Part shown: positions 12,781-26,690 of the stretch, piece after piece | Position numbering within the stretch: position 1 is the stretch's first letter | Layout of the letters: each line of letters opens with the position of its first letter | Origin: Paragordius varius | Taxonomy: Eukaryota; Nematomorpha | Direction: 5' to 3' | Assembly (NCBI GenBank): GCA_964247055.1 | Contig: OZ176053.1 | Location: forward strand, 3,534,001 to 3,598,000 | Length of the DNA stretch: 64,000 bases | Translations under genes and position numbers: made by a program | Notes under the pieces: generated by a model | The model's input: the letters and a program-made list of their open reading frames with translations, nothing else | What the model was told of the DNA's origin: nothing | Database searches by the model: none

Positions 12781-13111
12781 TCAGGGCTTAAAGTCATTTG
12801 AGAATTTTTCCACTGTAATTATTCCATAGCTAAGATTTTCCAAATTAGCGCATATTAAATGATTTTTTGGTTTAAATCCTAGTTTTGGGAAAATTTGTAT
12901 ACTTATAAAAAGATACTTGAAATCGAATCCTATTAATTGCATTTAATTGAAATCTATAGAAGAAGGAATTTCGTTGATAAGGTATATCAGGTATTTTTAT
13001 AAATATTTCCCCATACTTACCATGAAATACGCTATAACAAATATTACTCATTGCGCCCAATCGGAGAGCATAAAAATCTTGTGGTAATATATACACTGCG
13101 TCCGAAAGAGG
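12781..13111 (-). CDS. Two-exon 3' end of an unidentified gene
   Basis: An exon at 13021-13111 has an acceptor (TATAG) and a strong donor (CATG|GTAAGT), and its frame reads YILPQDFYALRLG then MSNICYSVFH. Joining phase 1 to the acceptor at 12879 gives FKPKNHLICANLENL, then SYGIITVEKFSNDFKP and a stop at 12781. The two pieces close in phase and code 62 residues after an upstream exon that I cannot find. No family is recognised. The position, 3' of and on the same strand as the LEV-10-like gene, fits its cytoplasmic tail, but a membrane exon linking them (phase 1 to 0) was not found. It may also be a separate small gene or a chance match. Confidence 0.35.
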
Positions 13112-13570
13112 CTATAAAAAATAGCCTAATAATATATATATATATATATATATACTTATGGATAAATGTCTCAAGATTTTCATTTCGCTTTTAATTTTTT
13201 GGCCCTTACAATTAATTTATGAAAGTTATTAAAAACTTTGCTATTACGCGATATCAGAAAATGGCAAAATTTGCGCTCATTTTGTTAAATTATATTTTTA
13301 CCAAAAGTTAAATGCTTCATACCAAAAATATCACTAAAATATACCATAAACTACATAAAAAACCAAAACTATGTTTCTATAAAATTCAAATTTTTAGACG
13401 CTTCCGAAAGTCTCGAACACACTTTGTTTTATGGCCCGTAGTAAGATTCTAAACTTAAAGTTCCATGTGAAACCTGATATATTTATGTGTTTGAATAAAT
13501 ATATTTAATCAGTTGCGAGAATTTAAAAGTCCAGTTTAAAGGCGTCCAAACAATTACGACTTTAGGTGCC

Positions 13571-13946
13571 TGTTAGAGGCTAATTTGAATAGACTTGGTA
13601 AACACACTACATTCGTTATATATCAGTGCATTAACCTATTAACTTATCTGTATACTATTATTATATTGTTATAACCTCCCCACCACTTGTGAATATTATT
13701 ATTATACCTTGCAGTACATTAACCTATTAACTTATCTCTATACTATTATTATATTGTTTAACCTCCCCACCACTTGTGATTATTATTATACTTTGAGATA
13801 ATTGTATATAAGCAAACATCTTACCTTGATATATGTGAATACATTAAACCTAATTATCGTAGATATATATATATAGAGATCATGATATAACGCGCAGTTG
13901 TTTTTGTGATATACAATATTTTGTGATATACAATAAATTCCTTGCC
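13571..13946 (+). repeat. Solo LTR of a Ty3/gypsy family
   Basis: The sequence TGTTAGAGGCTAATTTGAAT through about TTGCCA matches, block by block, the reverse complement of the LTR at 61071-61361. Shared blocks include ATTCGTTATATAT, TTGTATA.AAGCAAAC and ACCTTGATATATGT. No internal region is attached. It carries an 88-bp tandem duplication (units starting at 13625 and 13713) that the other LTR lacks. A TATA-like TGTATATAAGC and the AT-rich 3' part suit an LTR promoter. Ends are approximate. Confidence 0.7.
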
Positions 13947-14415
13947 ATCCCCAAATAATAGTGCCCTTATTTTAAAATTCAAATCATTGTTTAACTTTTA
14001 AATTTTTATAAATTTATATTACTTTTAGCGTTTACCAAAAAATATTATTTTATATATGTGTGCGTTGATTTTACGATTTTTCCATATGTAATACCACAAA
14101 GGTGGAAATAAATTTCTAAAATGACTCGTGAGCCCAAACAAAAGAACCATTCCTGTTTTTTATGCGAATATTTATTTCACGGCGAGTGTATTGTTTAATG
14201 GATTTTTTTTCTGTTTGTCCTCACATTTTTATTTGTAGTCGCCGTTAAAAACTTGGAAGGTTAGTAAACCAATATATATTTTCGCCATTAAAAACACCCA
14301 AAATATAAATATTCTTTGTTAAAAAGATATCTTATCTGCATGTATATCAAAATATTATATAAAACATTTAATTGGTCGGAACCGGCAGTCATCAATCTTC
14401 ATAACCAGTAAATTA

Positions 14416-14600
14416 CAGCATAAGTGAGTATACATTAATAGTTTTTCAGAATATTATTGCCAGATAGCTATACACTTAAGGTGTGTATTATCAGCTTATA
14501 GTTATTTTTTTGTTTTTTACTGCTATTGGCCAATATTCACAGTATATGCTATCTAGTAACAACTAATGAAAAATTAGCAATGTATCATTTACTCATACTG
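14416..14600. mobile_element. Palindromic MITE, Tc1/mariner-like, copy 2
   Basis: This 185-bp relative of the element at 6340-6532 has ends CAGCATAAGTGAGTATACAT and ATCATTTACTCATACTG, with TA on both flanks. It is more diverged in the middle and has no coding capacity. Confidence 0.7.
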
Positions 14601-15039
14601 TAATACTAGCAATATATGTGTGTTATTGATCTAAAATATATATTTCTAAGAGTTTGAATGAAAATGAAACATTACTTTAATTTTTTACATTTAAATTTTA
14701 GACTTTAACTAAATCGGTGATAATTCTAAAAACTTTTCACTGGGTTTTTTCGGTGTCACAGTCAAGGTTTACATGGAGCATTGGGATTGTTAAAGCGTTT
14801 TGTATTACTAATCTATTCAAAAATTATGAAAAGCTTTTGAACAAAAGTGAAATTTTATTTTTGCATTGATTTATATAAATTTCATAAATTACACGCTCAG
14901 TTGGTAACGGATAAAAATTTGATATTATACTTTTTATTACCATGATCAAGCTTGCAATTACTGGTTTTATATTATTTATTGCTTGTTTTTATTTATGTTG
15001 TCCTAATATCTAGCTATTGCAATTTACTAAATTAATAAT

Positions 15040-15173
15040 CTAAAACAGAGGAGTCTTGAACAAGATAATTTTTTGGAAAACCGATACCTTATTATTGCCA
15101 TCATTTGCAACAAAAATATTTGTGAAATCGGAATAAATAAAGATTTCGCCTACACCTAGGATCGCTTTTAGCT
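15040..15173 (-). other. Possible NHL-repeat-like fragment
   Basis: The reverse strand carries a short open frame after a TTAG acceptor-like site. It reads ILGVGEIFIYSD and then FTNIFVANDGNNKVSVF before a stop. The last part resembles one blade of an NHL beta-propeller (IYVADxGNNRVQVF). Only one blade is visible, and its phase does not connect with the neighbouring LEV-10-like exons. It may be a gene relic or a chance similarity. Confidence 0.2.
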
Positions 15174-15403
15174 AAGTATAGTGTATCTTTTATTGGATGA
15201 TACATTGCAGTATTTATCTATGATTTACTTGTTTATAAAATTTATTATATGTATTATCATTATGTATAAAATTCTTGCTGATATTGATATTTCGATATTT
15301 TGACCATAATTTTTCCGTCTCTTCGAACCTGAGTTGTATATAAAAATGGATAGAATACATAGCATAATATATATATTGATATATATATTAACATGATTTC
15401 AGA

Positions 15404-18400
15404 TTATGTTTGCCAAAAATTAATTGATTTTTTACAGTATTTTTCATCAGAATCATCCTCGGATCCACAGTTTTTCATATGATTGCAACGTAGCGAAGAA
15501 TCGATGCAGTAATTATTTTTTTGACAGAGAAATCCGCGTTCACATGCTATATAAATTTTCATATATATAGTAATTATTTTATTTTGGTAAATTATGTTTC
15601 CTACTTGTGGCGTTTGTCTTGACTTCGGTCCACGAGGCTCGAAACCCTTTAGATCCAGTCGCCTTTTTTGAAGATATAAATCTATTTTGAGAATGAATAA
15701 TAAATATAATAAAAGTAGTTTTTAGGGCACATACGTTTAACACTGTGTAAAGTAACGTCAAATTATATTCATTATTCTACCCTGATAATATATAATAATA
15801 AGGGAATTCTGCCCTGATTGATATCATCGAAAATTATTAGCTAATGGAATGATGTTGAAAAAAAAATATCAAAATAATAGCAAAAAAAGATATTAAAAAC
15901 AAAAACTATACATGTCTGCAATTATAACCTTATTTTCATAACTTCCGTATCGGATAAATATTCCGTTATATTAGTTGGTAGGGATGAACCACACACATAA
16001 GCTGGAGGAATGGTTAAATTTGTCCAAATGAGCAAAGCGGCACCAGAACACCCAGTTTCTAAGCGCCCTTCAAGAACAAAATTTGTTAAGACTAAGAGTA
16101 CACGATATCCAGGTCGGACCTTAATGAACCAATCACACGTTAGACTCACCTGATACTTATAAGGGTAATTTGGTGTTTTCACGATCCCACTACGTAAAGT
16201 AGATGAACTGCTATAATTATTGTTACACTCAGAATCGGCATCAGATTGACTTAAGAAAGCATATTGGGTAGAAAATCCTTCGGTAGTTTCCTTACATAAA
16301 AAATATTTTACACACTATGCTTAAAAGTTTTTATTACATTATTTTTAATATGCTTTAAAACTTTGTTGAATTATTAAATTCTATCTAATAATTTACAATG
16401 TTTACCTGAGAAGTTGCATTGAACTCCACAATGATTGCATTAACGCCGATTTGAGATTGAATTGGATAGGGTGACTTGATGCCACAAAAAATTCCAATAA
16501 GTTCAACCCTTTCATCTTCCCACACATAAAATATTTTCACGCTATCTAAATTACACCTAAATAATGGCAATAATTTTAACAATATATATATAGAGCATTT
16601 TTGTAAATGAGACTGTTGTTATGCCAATAAGTTACAAATTTTACCGTTTTAAATCGCTGAGATAATTATTATCAAAAGGGCTCATATCATCTGACAATGT
16701 TTTGGGCGGCAATTCAAATGTTTCGAAGGTTAATCTGATAATTTCCCGAGGTTGGACTTTAAAGGTGTAAAGGCACAGCGAATTTATGGGGTAATTGGCT
16801 GGATGCCTTGGGGAATTAAACGTTCCCTCCCTTTGACTAATGCTGTTAAATGTGAAATCACATTTCGATTTTTCTGGATGCGGGGTTCCTGGGATCCCAA
16901 AATCTACAAAATATTATAAAAAATTTTAATTATGATTTAAAATTCTAATGTAGAAGTGTTATAATTATATTAAGTTTTTTATTTGATATTTGTCAATTAT
17001 AATGGATAGCAAACATGTTTTATGATAAAATTATCACATATTAGATATAAAATGAATATTTTTTCAATAAACGATATCTGAAATCAAAAGTTATTTTAGA
17101 AACCAAACTGTCTAAGCATATCGGAATCGATTTTAATTCTTAAATTTATAACTTTAACTGATGAAAACAAACTATTATATATTTTCACCAAGAGGCAAAA
17201 ATAAAAAATCGACCAATTAAAATGCCGTGAAAATTAATTCAATATAGTTTGATCTGCCAAAATATTTGATAGGCGGTATATAAATAGAGTGGAAATAGAC
17301 CGTTAATGACTCCATTTTTAAATATAAATACCGGGCTATTACCCTTTATAAAGTCCCTTTTAAACTAATTTTAGACCGATGATCTTAAATTTTATAAATA
17401 TAATTTCCATAGATGGACCATATAGAGATGAGAATAGGCGATTTTTATTCACTTAATCCACTTTAAAAAATACGTGCAAATTACCTGTATCAAAATCGTA
17501 CCAAATTTTGAATCCATTCCCAACCAGACCACTACTATGGATTCGAATGAGAAGCAAATTTGATTTAGAAAATATTATAGGTGGTCGTTTGCTATTACAA
17601 AAACGCTCATCTGGTGGACTATTATGATCACGGATTTTATAATAAATCCCTACATAGGAATACTGGCATGTGGTATCATTGTTTGGGACATCAAAAGTTT
17701 GAAAGGTTAAAGACATTTTTTCCAAGTTGTCGCGATCTTTCAATCCCTATATATTTATATATTCATAATGTGCCAAATTTAGAGTATATGGTAATTTTCG
17801 TATTTTTGAACCAGCTTTCGGAATCCAAAAAAATCGGACATCACGTTACATATAAGGAAAATAAACTCAAAAACCGATTTTTACAGTCAGATGTTTAGTA
17901 AGATTAATCTATAAAAATCTTATATCTGATGCAAAATAAATTTTCCATAGATATTAAAATACATGAATTAATAGGTCTTCAATTATCAGTTATCCTTATC
18001 TAAAGACGCTTAATTTTTAAATATAGGCTATTGAATTTGTACTAAACAAGTGATTAACAATGAAAGTAACGCTTTTTTAATCAAATAACATTACAAAGTT
18101 AGTTTATATTTTTTAGTTTACAAAATTATAAATTTTAGTATTTCGCTCTGAATTTTAGTTAAAAAACTTGTTATTTTTCCATCTCAGGTTCCAAACGGGT
18201 TAATGACATGTTTTTTACCAAGAATAAAGAAGCCTTGTGTTAAATTAAGCAAATTCACAATCTAAAACTTTAGATATCTTCGCATAAAACCTCCATAAAC
18301 ACATTTTTACGAAATTTTATTTAATAATTTTGATTTTATTTCCAGAAATCTAAATTATTTTAGTCGCATGGCTTTAATAAATGCTTATGGGAAAAAGCAT

Positions 18401-21309
18401 ATTAATTTATAAATTTTACTAATGTGTAATATGCTATGATTTACAAATAAAAGTTAAAAACGTAAAATCTTCACAAATGAGACTGATGTGAGATATCCTA
18501 ATATACAATGTGACCTCCAATTTTTTGGATTATAAGGCTGTATTTTTCACTTGGAAGAACTACATTTTTGACCCTAAATTTGGCCTGCTATGTATGATAA
18601 AAAAAGAAAGGGGTTTTAGCATTAAAGGTATTTAAAACAATTTTACCTTAAGGTAATAAAAGCAATCCAAGTTTTTTCGATATGGCATAGGGTACATTGG
18701 TGAGAAAAGGGTCCCATTAGTTTCTCCCAAACTCAATATTTGTTGATCACATTCTATCCTTATAAAATGAATACCCTTAAACACAAAACTATATACCTGT
18801 TCCAATTATATGATATCCAGGGCTTGAGATGAAATCTAAAAATATATGGATGAAAGATCATCAATTATTTATAAAATTACAAAATCGCTCATAATTTATG
18901 ATTGGATGGATTAGCGATGCCACGGAAATAAAAACAGCTTTAAAATTTTTTCTCAATTAAGATTTCGGTTTATATATTTGTGGTGTTTCTTTAAAAAAAA
19001 GTTACCCAAATCCACTATATTTTTGTCAAAAACGAAATCCATTGTAAAACCCGTTTTGTTTTGTAACAAAGATTCTTTCGTGGTAAAACGGATAAATATG
19101 TTATGTGATGATGAATAAATGACTTTATTGCTAAGCGTTCCACACAAATTGGATATCAAGAGGCCTGATTCATCAATTTCATCATAAATTTTGATTGAAT
19201 CATAAGGGCAACTAATAAATAATTTTTTTCGATATAATTTGATAAATAATATCGAATATTGTCATTATATTATACTAAGAAAAGCAAATAAAATTTATAC
19301 TGATTGCCACCAAATTCCACATGTATATTGGTAAAATTGAGTTTTATCCTTTGTCCTGGAACACCGATAAATTTCCAGTAACAATTTAAGTTTGGCGTTA
19401 ACAAGGATGGATAAGTGGGTGAATAAATTGTTCCCGATTTCATGTCCCTTTGTGAAATGGTATAACCACAAAAATTTGTTGGATCCCTTTGTCCAATATG
19501 ATATGGTGCTATCAACATTGAATTATTATGGATTAGGCAGAATTAGTAAAAAATAATTTGATGCAAACATGAGCAAAATTAATAATAAAAATATATTTTT
19601 GTTAATTAATAGTAATTAAGTTGATATAAAGCATTTCCCTCCTTCCATAATGGCCTACTCCAGAATGAGATTTTTTAAACAAACAGCGTTTATAACTTAA
19701 TAAAATCATGATATTACAAATAAAGTTCCGCATATTAAGAAAAAAACCGCTAAATACCTTTTCTCATCATAATTAGAATGTAGATATGTTAAGTTAATAT
19801 AAATATATTTATTTTATATTTTTAATAAACAATTTAAAAAGTAAGCTATTTAAAAAAGGGTGATACGTATAGGCCCTATTTGTTTACGATTAGAGTAAGA
19901 TGGATATTTGCCATAATTTAACTTAACATAATTAATTGTGTAAATATCCTTACCTGCGTTGATAAATTGATATTTTGCCGAAAATCCCTTTTCATTAGCA
20001 ACAGAATCAGAAAATAACCCAAGTACCAATATATTGTGAAGTGATATATAGTTTTCTGGTATTTCATTACCACATATCCTATCATCTAAATATTCATCCA
20101 ATAGATTGAATTTATCGTTTTTAATTTCCAGATACACATCCACGTAAGCATGAAGACATCTATATCAAAGAGATTAGTAAAAAATTGCCATTAAAATTTA
20201 GCGGGGGCAATATTTAGAAGTTCTCAGGGAACAAGTTTTAAACACCTAGTTTGGCATTTAAGTTTTAAAAGCAAGTGGTAGGCGATTTTTGTCAGCATAG
20301 ATTGCGGACGTATAAAGCCCATTAAGTTTATAATAAATTATGGGTAAATTCAAGTTGTTTCTAGGGAAATATTTATGGCCCGAACAGGGTTTTAAAATTT
20401 ATTTACATTGTGATAGGATTAAAAAGACCTAAAAATACTGGAAATGCTTGCTTAATTATAAGTAAGCAATGCGATGCTTTGTAATTAAGCACAAAATAAA
20501 TTTTTATAGCAAATTATTTGAATTGTTTTAAAATATCGCCTCAATAAATTTACTAATAACAATTAATCAAAATTATAACCTATACACTTATTAATTTTTG
20601 ATTAAATTTAATCGTATAATTTCCAAGGTCAAATATAGTTATTGTAAAATAGAGAGGCCATTTTTTTGTATTGACTTTTTTTAAAAAAAATTATAGACAT
20701 CAAAATGCCTCAATTTATATATATATATATATATATGAATTTTCTCCTGGGATTGCGTGTGATATTTATACAGTTTAGATAAAATTAAATATAAACCTAA
20801 TAAATTATACCAAAATGTATGTTAGTTATTCATATCAAGTAAAATTAGGTTAAAAAATATGTGGACATTGCTTATGAGATTGGGAATCTTATTATAATTA
20901 TGACATATTACCACAATAAAATATTGTAAGGCTAATAAATAATCATTTTGTTATATAACAAAAATAAATATATATGTGAATGATAATAATGTACTAAAAA
21001 TTAAATTTTCATATATTGGTAGGCTTCAAAGCCACATGCTCCTACCAATCTTCATCAAAAAATTTTATGGATAAGGGGAAGTTAATACTTTTATAAAATA
21101 TAAATATAATTTAAAAAACGATTTAAATAAAAAATACTCTGGCATGTTCCCACCAAATGCAAATTCAGACCAAGATATGATAACTTTTTCATGTTTTCCC
21201 CCAATGAATCGGTAAAGGCATTGCATATTTTGTGGGAATTTATCTGGGAACATTGGGGTAGTGAAGTTTCCTTGTTTTGAATCATGGCTGTAAAAAGATT
21301 TATCGCAAT
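15404..21309 (-). CDS. LEV-10/NETO-like protein: five CUB domains plus LDL-A (ends missing)
   Basis: Exons, 5' to 3': 21138-21309, 19954-20159, 19301-19508, 19006-19211, 18797-18835, 18647-18753, 17485-17746, 16645-16903, 16406-16556, 15929-16290, 15605-15681, 15436-15546. All phases agree over about 720 residues. They code CUB1 (exons 1-2), CUB2 (3-4), a 13-residue linker microexon, CUB3 (6-7), CUB4 (8-9), CUB5 (10-11) and an LDL-A module (CIDSSLRCNHMKNCGSEDD). Five CUBs plus LDL-A is the layout of nematode LEV-10, a muscle protein that clusters acetylcholine receptors; NETO proteins are shorter relatives. The signal-peptide exon upstream is not found. After LDL-A, either the frame stops at 15404 or the donor T|GTAAAA at 15435 leads to a membrane exon. 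If it stops, the protein is secreted. Orthology is inferred from domain order only. Confidence 0.82.
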
Positions 21310-24300
21310 CTATTAGGAAAAAAAGGTTTAAGATTGCATAAAAATAATTATAAAACTATTTGAATTTTTACTTAATTTTTGCTTATTCTTAAATATTTAA
21401 GAAAGTTAAAAAATCTATTTCTTTTTATTGTCAACAAGTAGGGATTTTTACACAACTGTGAGTGCTCTGCTGCCTAGTTAAGAGGATTGAATGGAGTTGT
21501 CGGATATCACAAGTTTATATTAATTAAGGCGTGTAGAATTTTAAGGTCCGTTTTTAAATTTAAAATAGTAGTTTTATTGTCAAAATTTGAAAAAAATATT
21601 AAATATTGACTGATTGACCGTGCTGTTTATATTTTTATAATATCCATTAATTTATTCACGCCAATTTTACTATAATTTAATCATTGGGTCAAATATTTAC
21701 ATATTTTGAATTTTAATAAGTAATACAGAGAAAATATCTGTAGATGGTTTATAATCAGTAATTAATTCCCCATATATATATTAGGATTTTTTATTTGTAA
21801 AAATGTATGCACATTATTAACAGTTATTATAATAAAAAAAGATTACCATAAATTCCATTGCTGAATTCCAATATACGAATAATAAAGATGGATAAAATCA
21901 GATATAATTTCATTAATGTTATACTCTATCTAAAAAACTGAAGACCAAATTTAAATTAATTTATTTCTTGTTAAAACAGAATTATGGTGAAAAAATAATT
22001 GCGCTAGAATTTATTGGGCGGTTAGGAGAAGGGGCCTTTTAACCTTCGCGAAAGGCATAAAACATGAATGTAGACTATTTGTTTCAAAATGAGATTAAAA
22101 AAACGATTCCTTGAAAATATATATATACCAATAAATTATCATCATTATTGAATATTATTTAATATTTTTATTAATGATATTTTAGATCACGAAAATAATA
22201 ATCTCTGAGGCGCCATCATCCAAATGCTATGTAGAAGAATCGTCGAAGGAATTACATCTTTCTTTTGGAAAACCAAAAATTTGTCTTTCAGTATTATTTT
22301 TTATTACATATATCATATCTGTGCACACACATTACTATATATAAGGTATATGTAACTTAGCGTAAGATCTATCATTTTTATTGTAAATGAATGGATGAAT
22401 AAAAAATAGCATTTGGTTTAATGCGCTTTCGTATTAAAATAACTAACTATAATAATAATGTTTTTAACATTGAAAAAAATTAAACTTTATAATGCAAAAA
22501 TGTTATTTAAAATAAACATGTTAAATAATAAATAAACGTAAATACCACACATGAATTTAGGGTTATCGCTCCATCAACCAGTTATTATTGTAGTTAATGC
22601 TTTATAAAATATATTTTTTTGTTATTCATATGTATTAAAATACAATAATATAATAATAATTCATTGGAGATAACTGATATATTTTCTACACGGGGCTTGT
22701 TAAAACCTTAAGTTTAAATTAAAAAGTGTATTTTATGATCACTCATTTATACAATACTGGAATAATGTTTAACTTCTGCGGTTAATAACATATAAGAGAG
22801 TCCCTTAGAATTCATAAAACTCGCTAAAGTCTTCGAAAAAATTTCCATCAAAGTTTTTTATATGTGCCTAACGAATTTGACCTAAAAACCCAAATTAAAA
22901 CGAATATTATCTATAATATTTTATTAATAAGATTAAATTTTATGATTCATTACAAATGTATTACTTGATAATCTATTTCAAAGTTATTTTGTGTTGTATT
23001 GTGTGTCAGCTTATACATATATAAACTATAGATCTTGCAAATATCACTTTAACCAATTCTGCGCGCTATATTCCCCTAAGATTTGTTCGCCTCATTTAGT
23101 TAGTTTGTTAGTTAGCTTTAATAAAAATTTAATATTTTACTTTTTACTCATTCATATATATATAACAACGATCCATATTTTTTATAGGACAAAACAAGGT
23201 TGTTTGAAAAAACCTTTGCTTTTGTTGTTATATACGATGCAGGATGGGAATTTTACAGAGATAATTTATAATAACATCATACACACACACACATTTTCTA
23301 AAACTTAGATATATAGATATATTGAATTACTATTAAATTCTCTGGACAATTTTTTTTAAAATTTTTTATATATGTGTATGACCGTTTTTTATGTTTCCTT
23401 CTCTTTTTTATGATCAATCCGCATTTTCCTTTCGCTAAATTTAGCTACAATAAATTTTAGAACACAGGAGGCACGTATTGTATTGCCAGTACTAATTAAT
23501 ATGTCATCTGTGTATCTCTCTCCCTCAAATAGTTAATTACATTAAGGTCGTAATTATGTTTTTTTGTGTTTTGTGTCATGTGTTGTAGGAAACAAAACGA
23601 AATGCAATTAATTAGAAATTCATGTTTTCCCAGTTATATATATATATATATATATATCTGTATACTTTAATAATATTTCAAGTCAATTTTTGGCTTATGA
23701 TTTATAAGATAGGCAGGCAACCTTAAAAATATGACTCGACAAAAGTTTCCGGTTCTAAAAACTATTTTTGCCAAAAAATCTTTTGGTTCCGGTACCAGTG
23801 TTCTTGCAGGAAAAGGGATTCCCGTTGCATTGTTTTTTTGTATTAGGATGGTTATGATTTCGGTTATTAAAATTTTTCAGATATCCTAATTTATTGATAC
23901 TAGAATATTTAACGGCAAAACTCTAACATATAGGGGCCAAAAACTAATGAATGCTTATTTAATCTCTAAAATCTAAATGGTATTTAATTGGAAAATAACT
24001 ATTTGTAAACAAGGTTGGTTAGTTATAAAAATCAAATAATTGTTTTTGAAATTTTTTTGGTTCTCAAACGGTTTTGGAAAGTGTGTGTGGTTCTGATCCA
24101 TCTCTCATAATTTAGATTTAAGCCCATTCATTCGTGCTAGTGTCATGTTGAACACATAATAATTCCATTTTTTTTAATTTAATTTAACTTTTTATTCGCC
24201 TTTTTAAAATAAGATGGAAATTTTTCGATTTTCACGTAACTATATTACATATAATAAGGGTAGAATCTTGATTTATATTAAACATACATAAAACATTTGG

Positions 24301-26690
24301 ATATATTAACAAATATAATCGTGTTATTTATCACCTTGCAAAAATATTATAGGCTTATACATTCAATATATAATTAATATTAAGTTTTGAGAATATGGGT
24401 ATAATTTTCTTAGCAGCAATTTTTCATAATAACTTTTTTATTGTGTAATGATTCCTCTAATCTAAAAAATTTAATTACCATAAATGGTCATAAAAAGAAT
24501 TTCTTAAAAAATTAGCATACTTTTTTTAATGTTAGCTGAAATTCTATCAGTTAAAAGAGCATTGAGGCATATAAGCCTTTGCGTGCCATAATCTACATAA
24601 CATCATAATGAATATTTGAAATCTTATGGATAGCATGCTATAAAAAAATAAAAAGTAGATAATTAAAATTATATAATTATAAATCTTATTTTTATTTAAT
24701 CTTGAGAAAAAAAATAATAAAAACCTAACCCCACATTCTTAATGGTAGGAGATAGTCCTTTAATGCCTCAACATAAACAAAAATCCAAAAAAGTCATATT
24801 TATAAATTTGGATATTTTGTAAACATTATTGGTTAGCACGGCAAAAGGAACCGCTGTTTTGTTAAAAAACGTCTATTTTTTCACAGATTTTGGAATTATC
24901 AATGTTTTTTGAGGGATTATAGAGCTTCAAAAATATTTTTGTTTGGGCACAATAAAAAGGAAATTTATTCTGATAATCAACTCAGAAGTTTTTTATAAAT
25001 TTGCTTAAATATCTAACTATTTTTAATTAAAAAGTGGTGTGGAACATAAGAAGTCACAACCGTTAGTTTCGCCCAAAAGATGTAAAAAATGGTTAGACAA
25101 AAAGTCCACACTAAATTTGGTTTGATAGTTATTGTGCAGTTTTGTTTTTTGGATTAGGCGCCGCCCCTATACCATAAGCAACAATTAATTCAATGTATGC
25201 CATTATTACTATACTAAAAAAATGAAGGGCACAAAAGTTAATTCGTTTTGTAGAATATTGAGCCATAAAAGATCATATCATGAGTCAACTAATACAATTG
25301 TCAAAAAATTAAATGGCGTTTGTGAACCGTTAATTTTTAAATGTATATTCAAGATAACTAGGATACTCATATGCCTACCCTTGTAAACAAAAAAATTCAT
25401 TAGAAAACTATAAATACAAAGCGCAACGCATAAATATAAAAATTAAAAAGCGTGCCTCAAACATCATTGTATTAACAAAACATTATTTTTGAATTTTTAT
25501 TTAAACAATATATTTGGGGTGGATGTTGTCCTTATAACAAAGTTATTTAATATTGTATTTATCAAATGGTTAAAAACTTTATTCCAGAGAGCTCTAAAAG
25601 TCACCAAAACAACTGTTAATATCAATTTATTAATAAATTTGCGGTCAAAATATAATCAAAAGCATTTAAGGTAATCCAAAAATGGAATATGAGATGCTGA
25701 TTTTTTTAATTTAAATTATAAAAAATGATCAAAGGTCAGAAATCGGACATTTTAACTTTGGCCTAATATCATAACATAATATTTAAAGTATTTGAATTGG
25801 AATCGCTTTGGGGTAGAAAATTTCTTCTAAAAATTAAACATGTCAGTTCTGTTTTTGCTAAGGGCCCAACTCTAAAATGATTTAAAAAAATCTTAAAAAT
25901 GGATTTTAAATAAAGTTGGCTTTAGCCTAACGTTTTTAAAATTAAACGGAGTTTTCGTGGTTCTTATTTAAAAGCTAGGTTTACATTATATAACGACTTT
26001 ATAGACTTATAAATATTATCCTTTACCCCGTATAGAAACAGCAATAAAGTAGAAAAGAAAATACGATGTATTAAAATACTTTTTTTAATCGATCATGAAG
26101 CAATAAGAAATACCCAAACAGCTAATAAAAATTAGCTCGAACAATGACTAAATAGATCTGCGTTAACTAAACTGATTTAATTGTTTTAAAAATAGAGGAA
26201 TGTTTGCCTTAAAAATAAAAACATCTATAAAATAATTTACTGTTTACATATTAATAATACAAATAATTATTAACAATTTAAAGAGTACTTGAAATATAGA
26301 TTGTATCAAATGTTAGCTTTCATTAATAAATTTAATCCATTAGGCTAAGTGCTTAAGGAAAAGATCTTTTTATTTTAGATATTTTAATTATAATTTAAGC
26401 GATATTGATATATTATATTTTATTGTTTCAATTTATGAGAATCGATAAAGTTATAAACGGGATTGTTTATGCAATATTTACTTTTTGAGCACAAAAGATA
26501 ACGAAATTGTTGTATTTAGGTAATGAACTTTATTTTAGTGCAATTCGAGTACAGTCAGATATTGGCTAATATTGGTCTGAAGGCTTATAAATGCAGTCGT
26601 TGACGGTGGATATATATCATATATTAACACTCCATTATCTTTTGAGGTTGTTTATATTGCAAAGCGATTTGATTTTGAATATCATAAATA
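21310..26690. other. Long AT-rich stretch without recognised genes
   Basis: Apart from short AT dinucleotide runs (for example 23636-23658) I see no supported exon. ORFs here are short and of low complexity. The missing first exon of the LEV-10-like gene could lie within it on the reverse strand. Confidence 0.4.

Noticed and set aside
22991-23308. Plus-strand open frame of 105 codons
   Set aside because: Low-complexity, AT-driven sequence with no motif, no signal peptide and no splice context.
23750-24110. Palindromic GGTTCCGGTACC and neighbouring TTGGTTCT motifs as a possible mobile element
   Set aside because: No terminal repeats, second copy or target duplication could be found.
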